Below, piece by piece: positions 36,970-45,686 of a stretch of 64,000 bases of DNA. The stretch's first letter is position 1; each line of letters opens with the position of its first letter. Position numbers and translations under genes: made by a program. The notes below the pieces were generated by a model, which was given only the letters and a program-made list of their open reading frames with translations, did no database searches and had not been told where the DNA came from. Source of the stretch: Capilliphycus robustus (GTDB taxonomy: Bacteria > Cyanobacteriota > Cyanobacteriia > Cyanobacteriales > Microcoleaceae); assembly GCF_034932365.1 (NCBI RefSeq), contig NZ_JAYGHR010000010.1, positions 1 through 64,000 of the forward strand, given 5' to 3'.

Positions 36970-37105
36970 AAACAGTAACCTGTTGGGAAACTCCGGTTAA
37001 AATCCGGGGCTGTGCGGCAGCTGTAAGTCATGGACTCGCCAATTGACAAGCCAGAATGCCAACTCGTTACAGACCACTCTACATCCTGCCAAGCACAGGA
37101 AAGGG
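36970..37105 (+). ncRNA. cobalamin riboswitch
   Basis: Aptamer landmarks in order: GTAAC (36975-36979), GGGAAACTCCGGTTAAAATCC, GGGGCTGTGCGGCAGCTGTAAG, GACTCGCC, then the B12-box type AAGCCAGAATGCC, and GTTAC (37066-37070) closing the outer stem. After it, TCCTG and CAGGA (37085-37100) form a hairpin next to AAAGGGG, the ribosome site of cbiX, so control is probably of translation: B12 bound, less CbiX made. The position directly before a B12-pathway chelatase supports the call. Confidence 0.88.
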
Positions 37106-37111
37106 GCTTAA

Positions 37112-38098
37112 ATGCTTATTAGTCAAACTCAAAATTTCAACCTCAGTCTTCCCCCTTTACCCTTGCAACGTCCTTTGTTGCTGATCGGACATGGGACTCG
37201 CGACACCGAAGGCCGCCAAACCTTCCTTGATTTTGCCGAAGCTTATCAAGCCCTTGACCATTCTCGTCCCGTTGTTCCCTGTTTTCTCGAACTCACAGGC
37301 CCAACTATTCAAGAAGGCATTGAACGCTGTCTCAAACAAGGCTACACTGAACTTTCAGCCTTACCTCTGCTCTTATTTGCAGCCCGTCACAACAAATTTG
37401 ATATTACCAACGAACTTGATCGCGCCCGAGAAACCTATCCGCAACTCAAGTTTCATTATGGGCGTCATTTCGGTATCAGTCCCCTGATTTTTGACTTGTG
37501 GAAAACTCGTTTAGCAGAACTTGATCGCCCTGATATTGATCGTTCTGAAACCGTTATCCTCTTTGTAGGGCGGGGTTCTTCTGATCCTGATGCCAATAGC
37601 GATGTCTACAAACTCGCTCGAATGGTGTGGGAAGGAAGCGGTTATCAAACCGTCGAAACCTGTTTTATTGGAATTACTCACCCGCGTCTAGAAGAAGGCT
37701 TCCGTCGCGCCCGTTTGTATCAGCCCAAACGGATTATTGTCTTGCCTTATTTCTTGTTTACAGGCCTGTTAGTCAAGAAAATTTTTGATATCACCGCCCA
37801 ACAACAAGAACAATATCCCGATATTAGCATGACTTGTTTGCCCGAAATGGGCATTCAACCCGAACTGTTGCAACTCTTACGCGATCGCGAAATTGAAACC
37901 CAACTCGGTCAAGTTCAGATGAACTGTGAAGCCTGTAAGTTCCGGTTAGCAGCCGTTGCTGGCGACTCACACAGTCATCATCATCACGATCATCACGATC
38001 ACCATCATCACAGCCATGATCACGGTCACTCCCATGAGGCTGTTGACCCCTATGCCGATCCGCAGCAATATCATCAACGCATTTGGCAAACCCCATAA
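37112..38098 (+). CDS. cbiX: sirohydrochlorin cobaltochelatase CbiX, long form with His-rich tail
   Basis: Inserts cobalt (possibly iron or nickel) into sirohydrochlorin at the branch to cobalamin or siroheme. 328 residues with two chelatase halves: LLIGHGTRDTEGRQ near the N-terminus and VILFVGRGSSDPDANSDV in the second half, each with a metal-binding His or Arg region (HNKFDI in the first). Residues about 287-308 form a histidine-aspartate cluster that probably stores or delivers metal. NCEACKFR upstream could bind an iron-sulphur cluster. It is under a cobalamin riboswitch and has a terminator at 38170-38209. Confidence 0.94.
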   Translation: MLISQTQNFNLSLPPLPLQRPLLLIGHGTRDTEGRQTFLDFAEAYQALDHSRPVVPCFLELTGPTIQEGIERCLKQGYTELSALPLLLFAARHNKFDITNELDRARETYPQLKFHYGRHFGISPLIFDLWKTRLAELDRPDIDRSETVILFVGRGSSDPDANSDVYKLARMVWEGSGYQTVETCFIGITHPRLEEGFRRARLYQPKRIIVLPYFLFTGLLVKKIFDITAQQQEQYPDISMTCLPEMGIQPELLQLLRDREIETQLGQVQMNCEACKFRLAAVAGDSHSHHHHDHHDHHHHSHDHGHSHEAVDPYADPQQYHQRIWQTP

Positions 38099-38169
38099 TA
38101 CCCTGAAACTCTTTCTCAGCGAAAATTCATCTCAGTGAGATTCAATAGATAATTAGTTTGGATCTACCC

Positions 38170-38209
38170 CCCCCTCATGCTCCGCTTATGCAGTCTTAGA
38201 GGGGGTTTT
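38170..38209 (+). terminator. rho-independent terminator after cbiX
   Basis: CCCCCTC (38170-38176) pairs with GAGGGGG (38199-38205) and is followed by TTTT. It lies 70 bases after the cbiX stop. The loop is long (22 bases). Confidence 0.7.
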
Positions 38210-38293
38210 GTTAACTACAGCCAAGATCAAAAGTAATATGAAATCGAAAAAATAATGCTATAAAAGGCAAAAGGCAATATTGATAACAGGTAC

Positions 38294-38313
38294 GGGTAAT
38301 TTATGAATTACCC
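38294..38313. repeat. GGGTAATT palindrome before the GUN4 gene
   Basis: GGGTAATT and AATTACCC form an 8-bp perfect palindrome with a 4-base loop, 17 bases before the GUN4-domain start. The word resembles a dispersed palindrome of cyanobacteria. Whether it affects translation is not known. Confidence 0.45.
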
Positions 38314-38330
38314 CTTCACTGAAAAAACCG

Positions 38331-38813
38331 ATGATTGACTACAATCCCCTACGCGAACTTCTCGCTGCTGCACAATGGAAGCAAGCAGATGGTGAAACAT
38401 ATCGATTAATGCTGAAAATTGCAGGTAAACAGGCGACGGCTTACTTAGATATCGAGAGTTTTGAAAAGTTTCCCTGTAATGATCTTCAAATGATTGACCA
38501 ACTCTGGACAACACACAGCAATGGAAACTTTGGGTTCTCTAAGCAAAAGCAAATCTATCAACATTTGGGGGGAAACAAAGAGTATAACCAGAACATTTGG
38601 AATACTTTTGGCGATAGCATGGGTTGGAGAAGGTCAGGAAAATGGTTAGAATACAATGAATGTTGGCACACTCAACCCCCACTTGCCGTATTTTGTCGGG
38701 TTGAGATTGATATCGAAGGTTGGGATATATTGCGCTCATGGTTCTGTCGAAGCAGGGAGTCTGCAATGTTGTTTGCTACTCTAGTATCCAGGTTGAACGA
38801 CTGTGGCTTATAA
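38331..38813 (+). CDS. GUN4-domain protein, domain only
   Basis: 160 residues. The GUN4 porphyrin-binding fold is visible in YNPLRELLAAAQWKQADGETYRLMLKIAGK, FPCNDLQMIDQLW, NFGFSKQKQIYQHLGG and GWRRSGKWLEY. Canonical cyanobacterial Gun4 has about 230 residues, including an N-terminal helical bundle that this protein lacks. Gun4 proteins bind protoporphyrin IX and Mg-protoporphyrin and stimulate Mg-chelatase; this one may be a paralogue of the housekeeping Gun4 with another use. Starts at an ATG without a strong ribosome site. Single gene. Confidence 0.85.
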   Translation: MIDYNPLRELLAAAQWKQADGETYRLMLKIAGKQATAYLDIESFEKFPCNDLQMIDQLWTTHSNGNFGFSKQKQIYQHLGGNKEYNQNIWNTFGDSMGWRRSGKWLEYNECWHTQPPLAVFCRVEIDIEGWDILRSWFCRSRESAMLFATLVSRLNDCGL

Positions 38814-38857
38814 CTTCTATTCTGTACCCGAACTCAACAAAACCTTCTAAACCGGGT

Positions 38858-39021
38858 TTCTCTACAAAAAATTTAGCCGATCAGCTAAATTAGCAAGAAA
38901 CCCTGTTTCTGATAGGGATGCAAGATCTAATATCATGTCCGACTAATCAATAATGATTCTGTAGGGGCGGGTTCAGTCAATATCTTTAGCACTACTCCGA
39001 GATTGAGATAAACCCGCCCCA
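38858..39021. repeat. cluster of inverted repeats after the GUN4 gene
   Basis: AATTTAGC and GCTAAATT (about 38869-38890) form a perfect 8-bp hairpin flanked by AAACCGGGTTTCT and AGAAACCCTGTTTCT. Further on, GGGGCGGGTT (38964-38973) pairs with AACCCGCCCC (39011-39020) around a 37-base loop. The second pair sits between converging genes and could end transcription; both look like dispersed cyanobacterial elements. Confidence 0.55.
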
Positions 39022-39033
39022 CCTCATAACTTT

Positions 39034-39720
39034 CTATTGCAACTTTTGGGTTAAATTCCAGCAACCATTGCGATGCTCAAAAATATAAGCCCCAGGTTCT
39101 CCATAAGTGCGAACAAGATATTCTTCTTCACCCACTTGAGGATCATAAGCATACTCAGCTTTAATATAGTCTACTCGAAAGGTGTTGTTGTTAAAGCGTA
39201 TAAAGTCAATTTGCAAGCGAGTATAGGGACTATTATCAACACTAGAAGGCACCAATTGAACCCAACGGTAATCTCTCAAATCTATGCTAAACTCATCATC
39301 TTTTTTACTTATAACTTCTATGAGAATACTAGGATTTTTATAGTCTCGGACTTCAATAGTATCTGCTGTATAAGTAAAACGTGTTTCCTTCCCTTGGTAA
39401 TCTTGACCCCGCACAAAATGCTCAAAAAAGCTTTTGTATTCATCAGGTGAACAATATTGAGGTAAAGCCGCAAGCAGTTGATGATTGTTGTTTGTGATGG
39501 GATGATCTGTTACGAGTTCACTGGGCGAATTGAGATCATTAAGTTCGTTAGTTGCTTCCCAACTCGAAGCTGTAACCATCGCTTGAGGTTGAGTTTGAGC
39601 TTCAGCAAGTGGTAATCTATTAGATACAATAGAATTTCTACAGCCTGTAATCAGTCCAATCAGAATCGTAACAATTAGAACTGTGGGCGAAGTTGAAATG
39701 AAGCTATATTTTATGGGCAT
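39034..39720 (-). CDS. hypothetical lipoprotein
   Basis: 228 residues. N-terminal helix SPTVLIVTILIGLITGC ends in a lipobox, so the mature protein begins at Cys27 and is anchored at a membrane surface. The body is about 100 polar residues, then a segment QDYQGKETRFTYTADTIEVRDY and a pattern of beta strands (DEFSIDLRDYRWVQLVP, TRLQIDFIRFNNNTFRVDYIKAEYAY) that could be an NTF2-like or lipocalin-like fold. I do not recognise a family. ATG start. The secreted protein at 39762 is 41 bases upstream on the same strand. Confidence 0.65.
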   Translation of the reverse strand: MPIKYSFISTSPTVLIVTILIGLITGCRNSIVSNRLPLAEAQTQPQAMVTASSWEATNELNDLNSPSELVTDHPITNNNHQLLAALPQYCSPDEYKSFFEHFVRGQDYQGKETRFTYTADTIEVRDYKNPSILIEVISKKDDEFSIDLRDYRWVQLVPSSVDNSPYTRLQIDFIRFNNNTFRVDYIKAEYAYDPQVGEEEYLVRTYGEPGAYIFEHRNGCWNLTQKLQ

Positions 39721-39761
39721 GGCGTTGAAAAAATTGGGGTATATTTCAGCTTTATGCAGGT

Positions 39762-40280
39762 TTATATTCCACAGGTAGACACATAAAGTCTCTTTCTAAT
39801 TGCTGACCATTCTTGAGCATCAGTAGTTCCGGGCTGAAGCTTTTGTCCAATCATTTGCGGATAGCGACTATAAAAAATTACATCTGTTAAATAGTCATAG
39901 GGATTAGAATAAGAATCAGGTTGTCCACCGAAATGAAACTCCCACCGACCATCAGGTTCTGCAAACGCACAAGCTACCTCAGTTGGCTTAATGAGGGGTG
40001 CAATTGCGGCTCGTAAATTATCCCACTCTCGAATATAATTTCGATCTCGACTTGTTAGTTTGCGACCTTGTAATTGAGGGTTCGCTTGATAGAAGAAATG
40101 ATCCGTATACTCATCAATCAGTTGGGTAGGGGCTTGTCTGGAAACCTGGGTGAACTCTCTATTAGCACGTTGGGGTATTGCATTTGCTATTGTTGTATGA
40201 GTCAAAAATAAAGTACCGGATAGGAGACATAATCCAGAAAATCTTGAGAGAGTCCGGGTGGAAAATAGGGGTTTTATCAT
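39762..40280 (-). CDS. hypothetical secreted protein with internal duplication
   Basis: 172 residues; a signal peptide spans about 1-35 (FSGLCLLSGTLFLTHTTIANA). The mature part has two related halves: YTDHFFYQANPQLQGRKL...EWDNLR and LTDVIFYSRYPQMIGQKL...EWSAIRK, so it arose by duplication of a 35-residue unit. Two cysteines at the ends (CAFAEPDGR and the final STCGI) could form a disulphide. No family recognised. The lipoprotein gene follows on the same strand, so they may share a transcript. Confidence 0.62.
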   Translation of the reverse strand: MIKPLFSTRTLSRFSGLCLLSGTLFLTHTTIANAIPQRANREFTQVSRQAPTQLIDEYTDHFFYQANPQLQGRKLTSRDRNYIREWDNLRAAIAPLIKPTEVACAFAEPDGRWEFHFGGQPDSYSNPYDYLTDVIFYSRYPQMIGQKLQPGTTDAQEWSAIRKRLYVSTCGI

Positions 40281-40537
40281 AGAGTTAATAACAAAAAAAG
40301 CCGGGATTTTTTCAGATGCTTCACCGGAGTTGATTATGGCTTTTACTACATTGCCTGAATCGAGAATTCCGCAAGCACCAAAAATTTACAGACTTCGTTC
40401 ATCCTGAGCATAACTGAGAATCACTGCTCACTCTATATTGCTGCTTTGGAGGTGATACTCTGAGTAAACTCTCCAAAGCAAACTCCTGATGATCAACCCC
40501 TAATCCTTCTCTACATTTCCCGAACATACCAATCAAT

Positions 40538-40855
40538 TTAGAGCAAACCGTACAACCGTTGAATCAGATCAGGCGCTCGGACAACTCCCTCAATTCGATC
40601 AACGGGTTTACCTTTTTTAAACAACACCAAAGTCGGTAAAGCTTCTATTCCATATTGAGACGCAATCTGTGGATATTTGTCTGTGTCAATTTTCACGATT
40701 TTGATTTGTTGATTCATTTGTTGATTAACTTCCTCTAAAATCGGCGCCATCATGTGACAAGGGCCACACCAAGTCGCATAGAAATCAACCAAAACCGGAA
40801 GATCTGAACCCTCTAGAAGTTCTTGAAAGCTGCTAAACGTCTTTTTGACCGACAT
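40538..40855 (-). CDS. trxA: thioredoxin
   Basis: 105 residues with the redox site WCGPC at 29-33 and the conserved cis-proline region EALPTLVLFKKG. It reduces protein disulphides in the cytosol, using electrons from ferredoxin- or NADPH-thioredoxin reductase. The residue after the second cysteine is His rather than the more usual Lys, so it may be one of the less abundant types (x/y-like) rather than the m-type; I do not assign the subtype. A GAGGGAG ribosome site precedes the ATG. Confidence 0.92.
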   Translation of the reverse strand: MSVKKTFSSFQELLEGSDLPVLVDFYATWCGPCHMMAPILEEVNQQMNQQIKIVKIDTDKYPQIASQYGIEALPTLVLFKKGKPVDRIEGVVRAPDLIQRLYGLL

Positions 40856-41145
40856 GGAGAGAAACTCCCTCTAATTTGATGTTTTTATTATAATCTGAGT
40901 CCTATCGCAGTTGACTCTCTCGACTGATAACCTTGAAGTTCACACCGCACAGCAAGAATCTATTCTTGAGTATTTTACCCATCCATAAAATTTGATTTGA
41001 AATCCCGTTTTGATTGATCAACTGTTACTCAACTCTCTATCGAAATCACAGTTGATGAACAAAGTTTGATGCTCTCGGCGTACCAAAAGCTGTTAACCTC
41101 TAGAATGGAAAGATTGACCGGTGAACCACAGGAGAGGAAATATTA
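40856..41145. other. divergent intergenic region between trxA and fabG
   Basis: 290 bases holding the promoters of both genes. Near fabG an AGGAGAGGAAATATTA sequence supplies its ribosome site. Nothing else recognised. Confidence 0.4.
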
Positions 41146-41913
41146 ATGGACGTTTTACCCGAAACGCTACAACATCTAAAAGAACAAGTTGCTATCATTA
41201 CAGGAGCATCACGGGGAATTGGTCGGGCGATCGCGATCGCTCTAGCCAGCGAAGGCGCTAATATTGTCGTGAACTACGCGAGTTCTTCAGGTGCCGCCGA
41301 TGAATTGGTGAGCGAAATTACTCAAGCCGGAGGAAATGCGATCGCCCTACAAGCCGACGTTTCCCAAGCCGATCAAGTCGATACCCTGATCAGCAGCGTC
41401 ATGGAAAAATGGGGGCGGATCGACATTTTAGTAAACAATGCAGGCATCACCCGTGATACTCTACTGTTGCGGATGAAACCCGAAGAATGGCAAGCCGTGA
41501 TCGACCTCAACCTCACAGGCGTTTTTCTCTGCACACGCGCCGTTAGTAAAATTATGTTGAAACAACGATCTGGTCGAATTATTAATATTGCGTCGGTAGC
41601 AGGTCAGATGGGAAACCCCGGACAAGCGAATTATAGTGCAGCCAAAGCAGGCGTGATCGGATTTACCAAAACAGTTGCAAAAGAACTGGCCAGTCGTGGA
41701 CTAACTGTTAACGCTGTCGCCCCTGGGTTTATTGAAACGGATATGACAAAAGATCTGAAAAATACCGAAGACATTCTAAAATTTATTCCCCTCGGTCGGT
41801 ACGGTCAACCCCAAGAAGTTGCTGGAATGGTGCGTTTTTTAGCCGCAGACCCCGCCGCAGCCTATATCACAGGTCAGGTGTTTAATGTTGATGGGGGAAT
41901 GGTCATGGCTTAA
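41146..41913 (+). CDS. fabG: 3-oxoacyl-ACP reductase
   Basis: Reduces 3-ketoacyl-ACP in fatty acid synthesis with NADPH. 255 residues, a short-chain dehydrogenase with GASRGIG (20-26) in the nucleotide loop, NNAG (97-100), and the catalytic Ser150, Tyr163 and Lys167. Begins MDVLPETLQHLKEQVAIITG. It stands alone here rather than in the fab operon. In some cyanobacteria fabG-like proteins also reduce acetoacetyl-CoA (PhaB); the sequence does not decide. Confidence 0.93.
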   Translation: MDVLPETLQHLKEQVAIITGASRGIGRAIAIALASEGANIVVNYASSSGAADELVSEITQAGGNAIALQADVSQADQVDTLISSVMEKWGRIDILVNNAGITRDTLLLRMKPEEWQAVIDLNLTGVFLCTRAVSKIMLKQRSGRIINIASVAGQMGNPGQANYSAAKAGVIGFTKTVAKELASRGLTVNAVAPGFIETDMTKDLKNTEDILKFIPLGRYGQPQEVAGMVRFLAADPAAAYITGQVFNVDGGMVMA

Positions 41914-41917
41914 ATTA

Positions 41918-42190
41918 GGGAATAGAGGACAGGGAATAGGGAATAGGGGACAGGGAATAGGGAATAGGGAATAGGGAACAGTTAGAGACTTCCCCTCCTG
42001 CCTTCTGCCTCCTGCCTATTCCCTCTTGCCTCTTGCCTCTTGCCTCCTGCCTCTTGCCTCTTACAAGATTGCCTCTTGCCTTCTGCCTCCTGCCTCCTGC
42101 CTTTTGCCTTTTGCCTTTTGCCTTTTGCCTTTTGCCTTTTGCCTCTTGCCTCTTACAAGATTGCCTCCTGCCTCTTGCCTCCTGCCTCTC
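41918..42190. repeat. heptamer (STRR) arrays before groEL2
   Basis: From about 41918 to 41980, 7-mers GGGAATA with GGGACAG variants; from about 41995 to 42190, 7-mers of the TGCCTCT, TGCCTTT and TGCCTCC type interrupted by two copies of TTACAAGAT. The second array is the reverse complement type of AGGCAGA/AGGCAAC at 24352. It fills the space from the fabG stop to the CIRCE element, so groEL2 promoter space is limited. Confidence 0.88.
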
Positions 42191-42208
42191 TTGTACGGTT
42201 TCCACGAA

Positions 42209-42235
42209 TTAGCACTCAGAACCTAAGAGTGCTAA
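42209..42235 (+). promoter_or_regulatory. CIRCE operator of groEL2
   Basis: TTAGCACTC, 9 bases (AGAACCTAA), then GAGTGCTAA: an exact match to the CIRCE inverted repeat bound by HrcA. It lies 31 bases before the groEL start, so groEL2 should be repressed at normal temperature and induced by heat. Confidence 0.95.
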
Positions 42236-42265
42236 ATTGCAAGGTGGAGAGCTAACGGTCGTTAC

Positions 42266-43951
<1,686 letters not shown>

Positions 43952-44003
43952 GCCGTTCACCGTTCAACAACTCAATGCGCGAGTTTTGTTATTAATTTAT
44001 CAG

Positions 44004-44031
44004 CAACCCAAAAAAATAGGGTTGTTTTTTT
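44004..44031 (+). terminator. rho-independent terminator of groEL2
   Basis: CAACCC (44004-44009) pairs with GGGTTG (44019-44024) and is followed by seven T residues. It is 53 bases after the groEL2 stop and ends 57 bases before the converging cutA stop. Confidence 0.85.
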
Positions 44032-44087
44032 ATTGCCATTATTCCCCTGATTTTACCGAGATCATTTTTCAAGTAAATTGCTTTATA

Positions 44088-44420
44088 TTAATTCAATGAA
44101 TTTGTCGCTAAAGTTTGCCCCATCCACTGGAGATAATCTAAAGAACCTGCAACAATTGGAATGGCAATAATTTCGGGAACTTCATAGGAATGCAGTTGAC
44201 GAATTTTGGCTTCTAAGGCTTCAAATTGAGTTAAATCTGTTTTAATCATCAGTTGCCATTCTTCGTCTGAACACAATTCATTTTTCCAGGTATAAATTGA
44301 ACGAATTGGAGCCAGACTGACACAAGCGGCTAACTTAGATTCTACCAAGACCTTAGCGATCGCCTCAGCTTCGGTTTGAGAACTTGCTGTTACGAGAACA
44401 ATACCATAATTTGTCGTCAT
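44088..44420 (-). CDS. cutA: divalent cation tolerance protein CutA
   Basis: 110 residues, a small trimer-forming ferredoxin-like fold. The family pattern is clear: LVTASSQTEAEAIAKVLVESKLAACVSLAP, SIYTWKNEL, EEWQLMIKTD and YEVPEIIAIPI. Named after copper tolerance in bacteria, but its molecular role is unsettled. ATG start 8 bases after the stop of the pentapeptide gene on the same strand, so the two are co-transcribed. Confidence 0.95.
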   Translation of the reverse strand: MTTNYGIVLVTASSQTEAEAIAKVLVESKLAACVSLAPIRSIYTWKNELCSDEEWQLMIKTDLTQFEALEAKIRQLHSYEVPEIIAIPIVAGSLDYLQWMGQTLATNSLN

Positions 44421-44428
44421 ATGAATAA

Positions 44429-45004
44429 CTAACTCGCACTCATTCTATTAGACATCGAAGCTGATCCCACCGAAAAAATAGCCGATGATAGTTCAAGATT
44501 TTGTTGAACAGATTCCGGTAAAATCGCCCGATTCAAACAAGTTCCATACAGTTGAGAACCCTTTAACTGAGCATCTGTTAAATCCGCTTCTGTTAAATCT
44601 GCATCAGACAATTGAGCATAATTCAAATTCGCTAGTTTCAAACAAACCCCTTCTAAATTCGCCCCGGTTAAATTCGCCCGACTCAACCGTGCGGCTCGCA
44701 TTTGAGCATAACTCAAGTTCGCCCCCATCAGTTTGGCTGCGGTTAAATTCGCTCCATTCAACCTCGCCTGACTCAAATTCACCCCATCGAGTTCAACTTG
44801 AGCGAGATTCACCCCATTCAGACAAGCCCCCCGCAAGTTAACCCCTGTTAGCAAAGTTCCCGCCAACTTCGCCGCACTCAGTCTCGCTCCTCCCAGATTT
44901 GCCCATTTGAGGTTCGCTCCGGTTAAGTCTGCTCCCCGGAGGTTAATCCCGTTTAAATCCCCAGCGCAGAGATTAGCATTTGTTAGGGTTGCGGCTCTTG
45001 ACAT
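44429..45004 (-). CDS. pentapeptide-repeat protein
   Basis: 191 residues from the ATG at 45004 (MSRAATLTNANLCAGDLNG). An upstream TTG at 45037 leads into 11 codons that lie inside an insertion-element end hairpin, so I reject it. The whole protein is A(N/D)LxX repeats, mostly in register. No signal peptide. It is upstream of cutA in one unit. Function unknown; a structural beta-helix scaffold is the only inference. The element end upstream may supply or replace its promoter. Confidence 0.8.
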   Translation of the reverse strand: MSRAATLTNANLCAGDLNGINLRGADLTGANLKWANLGGARLSAAKLAGTLLTGVNLRGACLNGVNLAQVELDGVNLSQARLNGANLTAAKLMGANLSYAQMRAARLSRANLTGANLEGVCLKLANLNYAQLSDADLTEADLTDAQLKGSQLYGTCLNRAILPESVQQNLELSSAIFSVGSASMSNRMSAS

Positions 45005-45400
45005 ACTCCCCATTTCTAAAGAAAGGGGATTCTCCAAGCCTCACGGCTTTGGATTACTGATTCATTGACAACCCTTACAGCAAGCTAGTTTCCTAACCTA
45101 CTCCAGAGGGGTGAGTCTCCCCAGTCGTTCATCCCATTTCAGAGATAGTTTCGGTATGCCCTACCGTACTTGAGAAAAAAATGCTTTGTTCTCTGTACTT
45201 GGTGCTTTAAGGTTTTATATGGCCAAAGCATTTCTTGCAAGAACCCCATACCTTAAGTTTTCAAGGTTAATTGCATCGATTAGATGCTGGGTTTTTCAAC
45301 TGGTTGAATACCCTGCCAGTAGAGTTATTATAGCATTAGAAAGAGCCTTATATCCCCATACCTGAAGGTAGGGGCGTGTGCGGCAATTTTTGGTAAGTCT
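45005..45400 (-). mobile_element. degraded TnpB-type element (3' end and guide-RNA-like part)
   Basis: Reading on minus, the end nearest the pentapeptide gene carries CCCCTTTC/GAAATGGGG (about 45009-45030), a stem like IS200/IS605 right ends, with the sequence GCCGTGAGGCTTGGAG just before it. Further in, a short minus-strand frame ending near 45222 encodes INLENLRYGVLARNALAI, which fits the region after the RuvC III motif of TnpB (compare ASLNLKHYAEGYSV in the copy at 52425). At about 45354-45375, CCCCATACCTGAAGGTAGGGG is another stem. No intact nuclease frame remains, so this looks like a decayed element or one reduced to its RNA. Identification is by motif only. Confidence 0.45.
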
Positions 45401-45686
45401 ATCCCTGTAAAGTCTATTTCGCCTTGTTCATAACGTCTAAGCAAATAACTGACTTTCATGGAAATTTAACACCAACAGTCTATGATTACTATCTTGGCAT
45501 GAACCCTTAAGAAATTTTTTATATTTTTGTTGACGAAATGTCCCGACTTGCCTCGGAAATCAACTTGAGCGGATTCATCCTCACGGGGCTTGCATTCTCT
45601 GAGCTGATCTCGTAAAAATAAACAGGGATTGGCTGGACTAAAGTTTCTGGTTCAGTCATCCTTCCCCTTCAACGTGAAATAGTGTA
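45401..45686. other. intergenic region before the TamB gene with possible second element remnant
   Basis: 286 bases. Around 45580-45600, read on minus, GAATGCAAGCCCCGTGAGGATGAATCC resembles the ends of TnpB-type elements (a GCCGTGAGGC word also occurs at 45035-45052). No gene is recognised. The promoter of the TamB-type gene must lie near 45600-45686. Confidence 0.35.

Noticed and set aside
37824..38096. 90-codon minus-strand frame opposite the cbiX tail
   Set aside because: Antisense of the His-rich tail; the Arg/Asp composition is an artefact.
40336..40407. 23-codon frame starting MAFTTLPESRIPQ
   Set aside because: Too short, no ribosome site, no recognised family; similar chance frames occur elsewhere.
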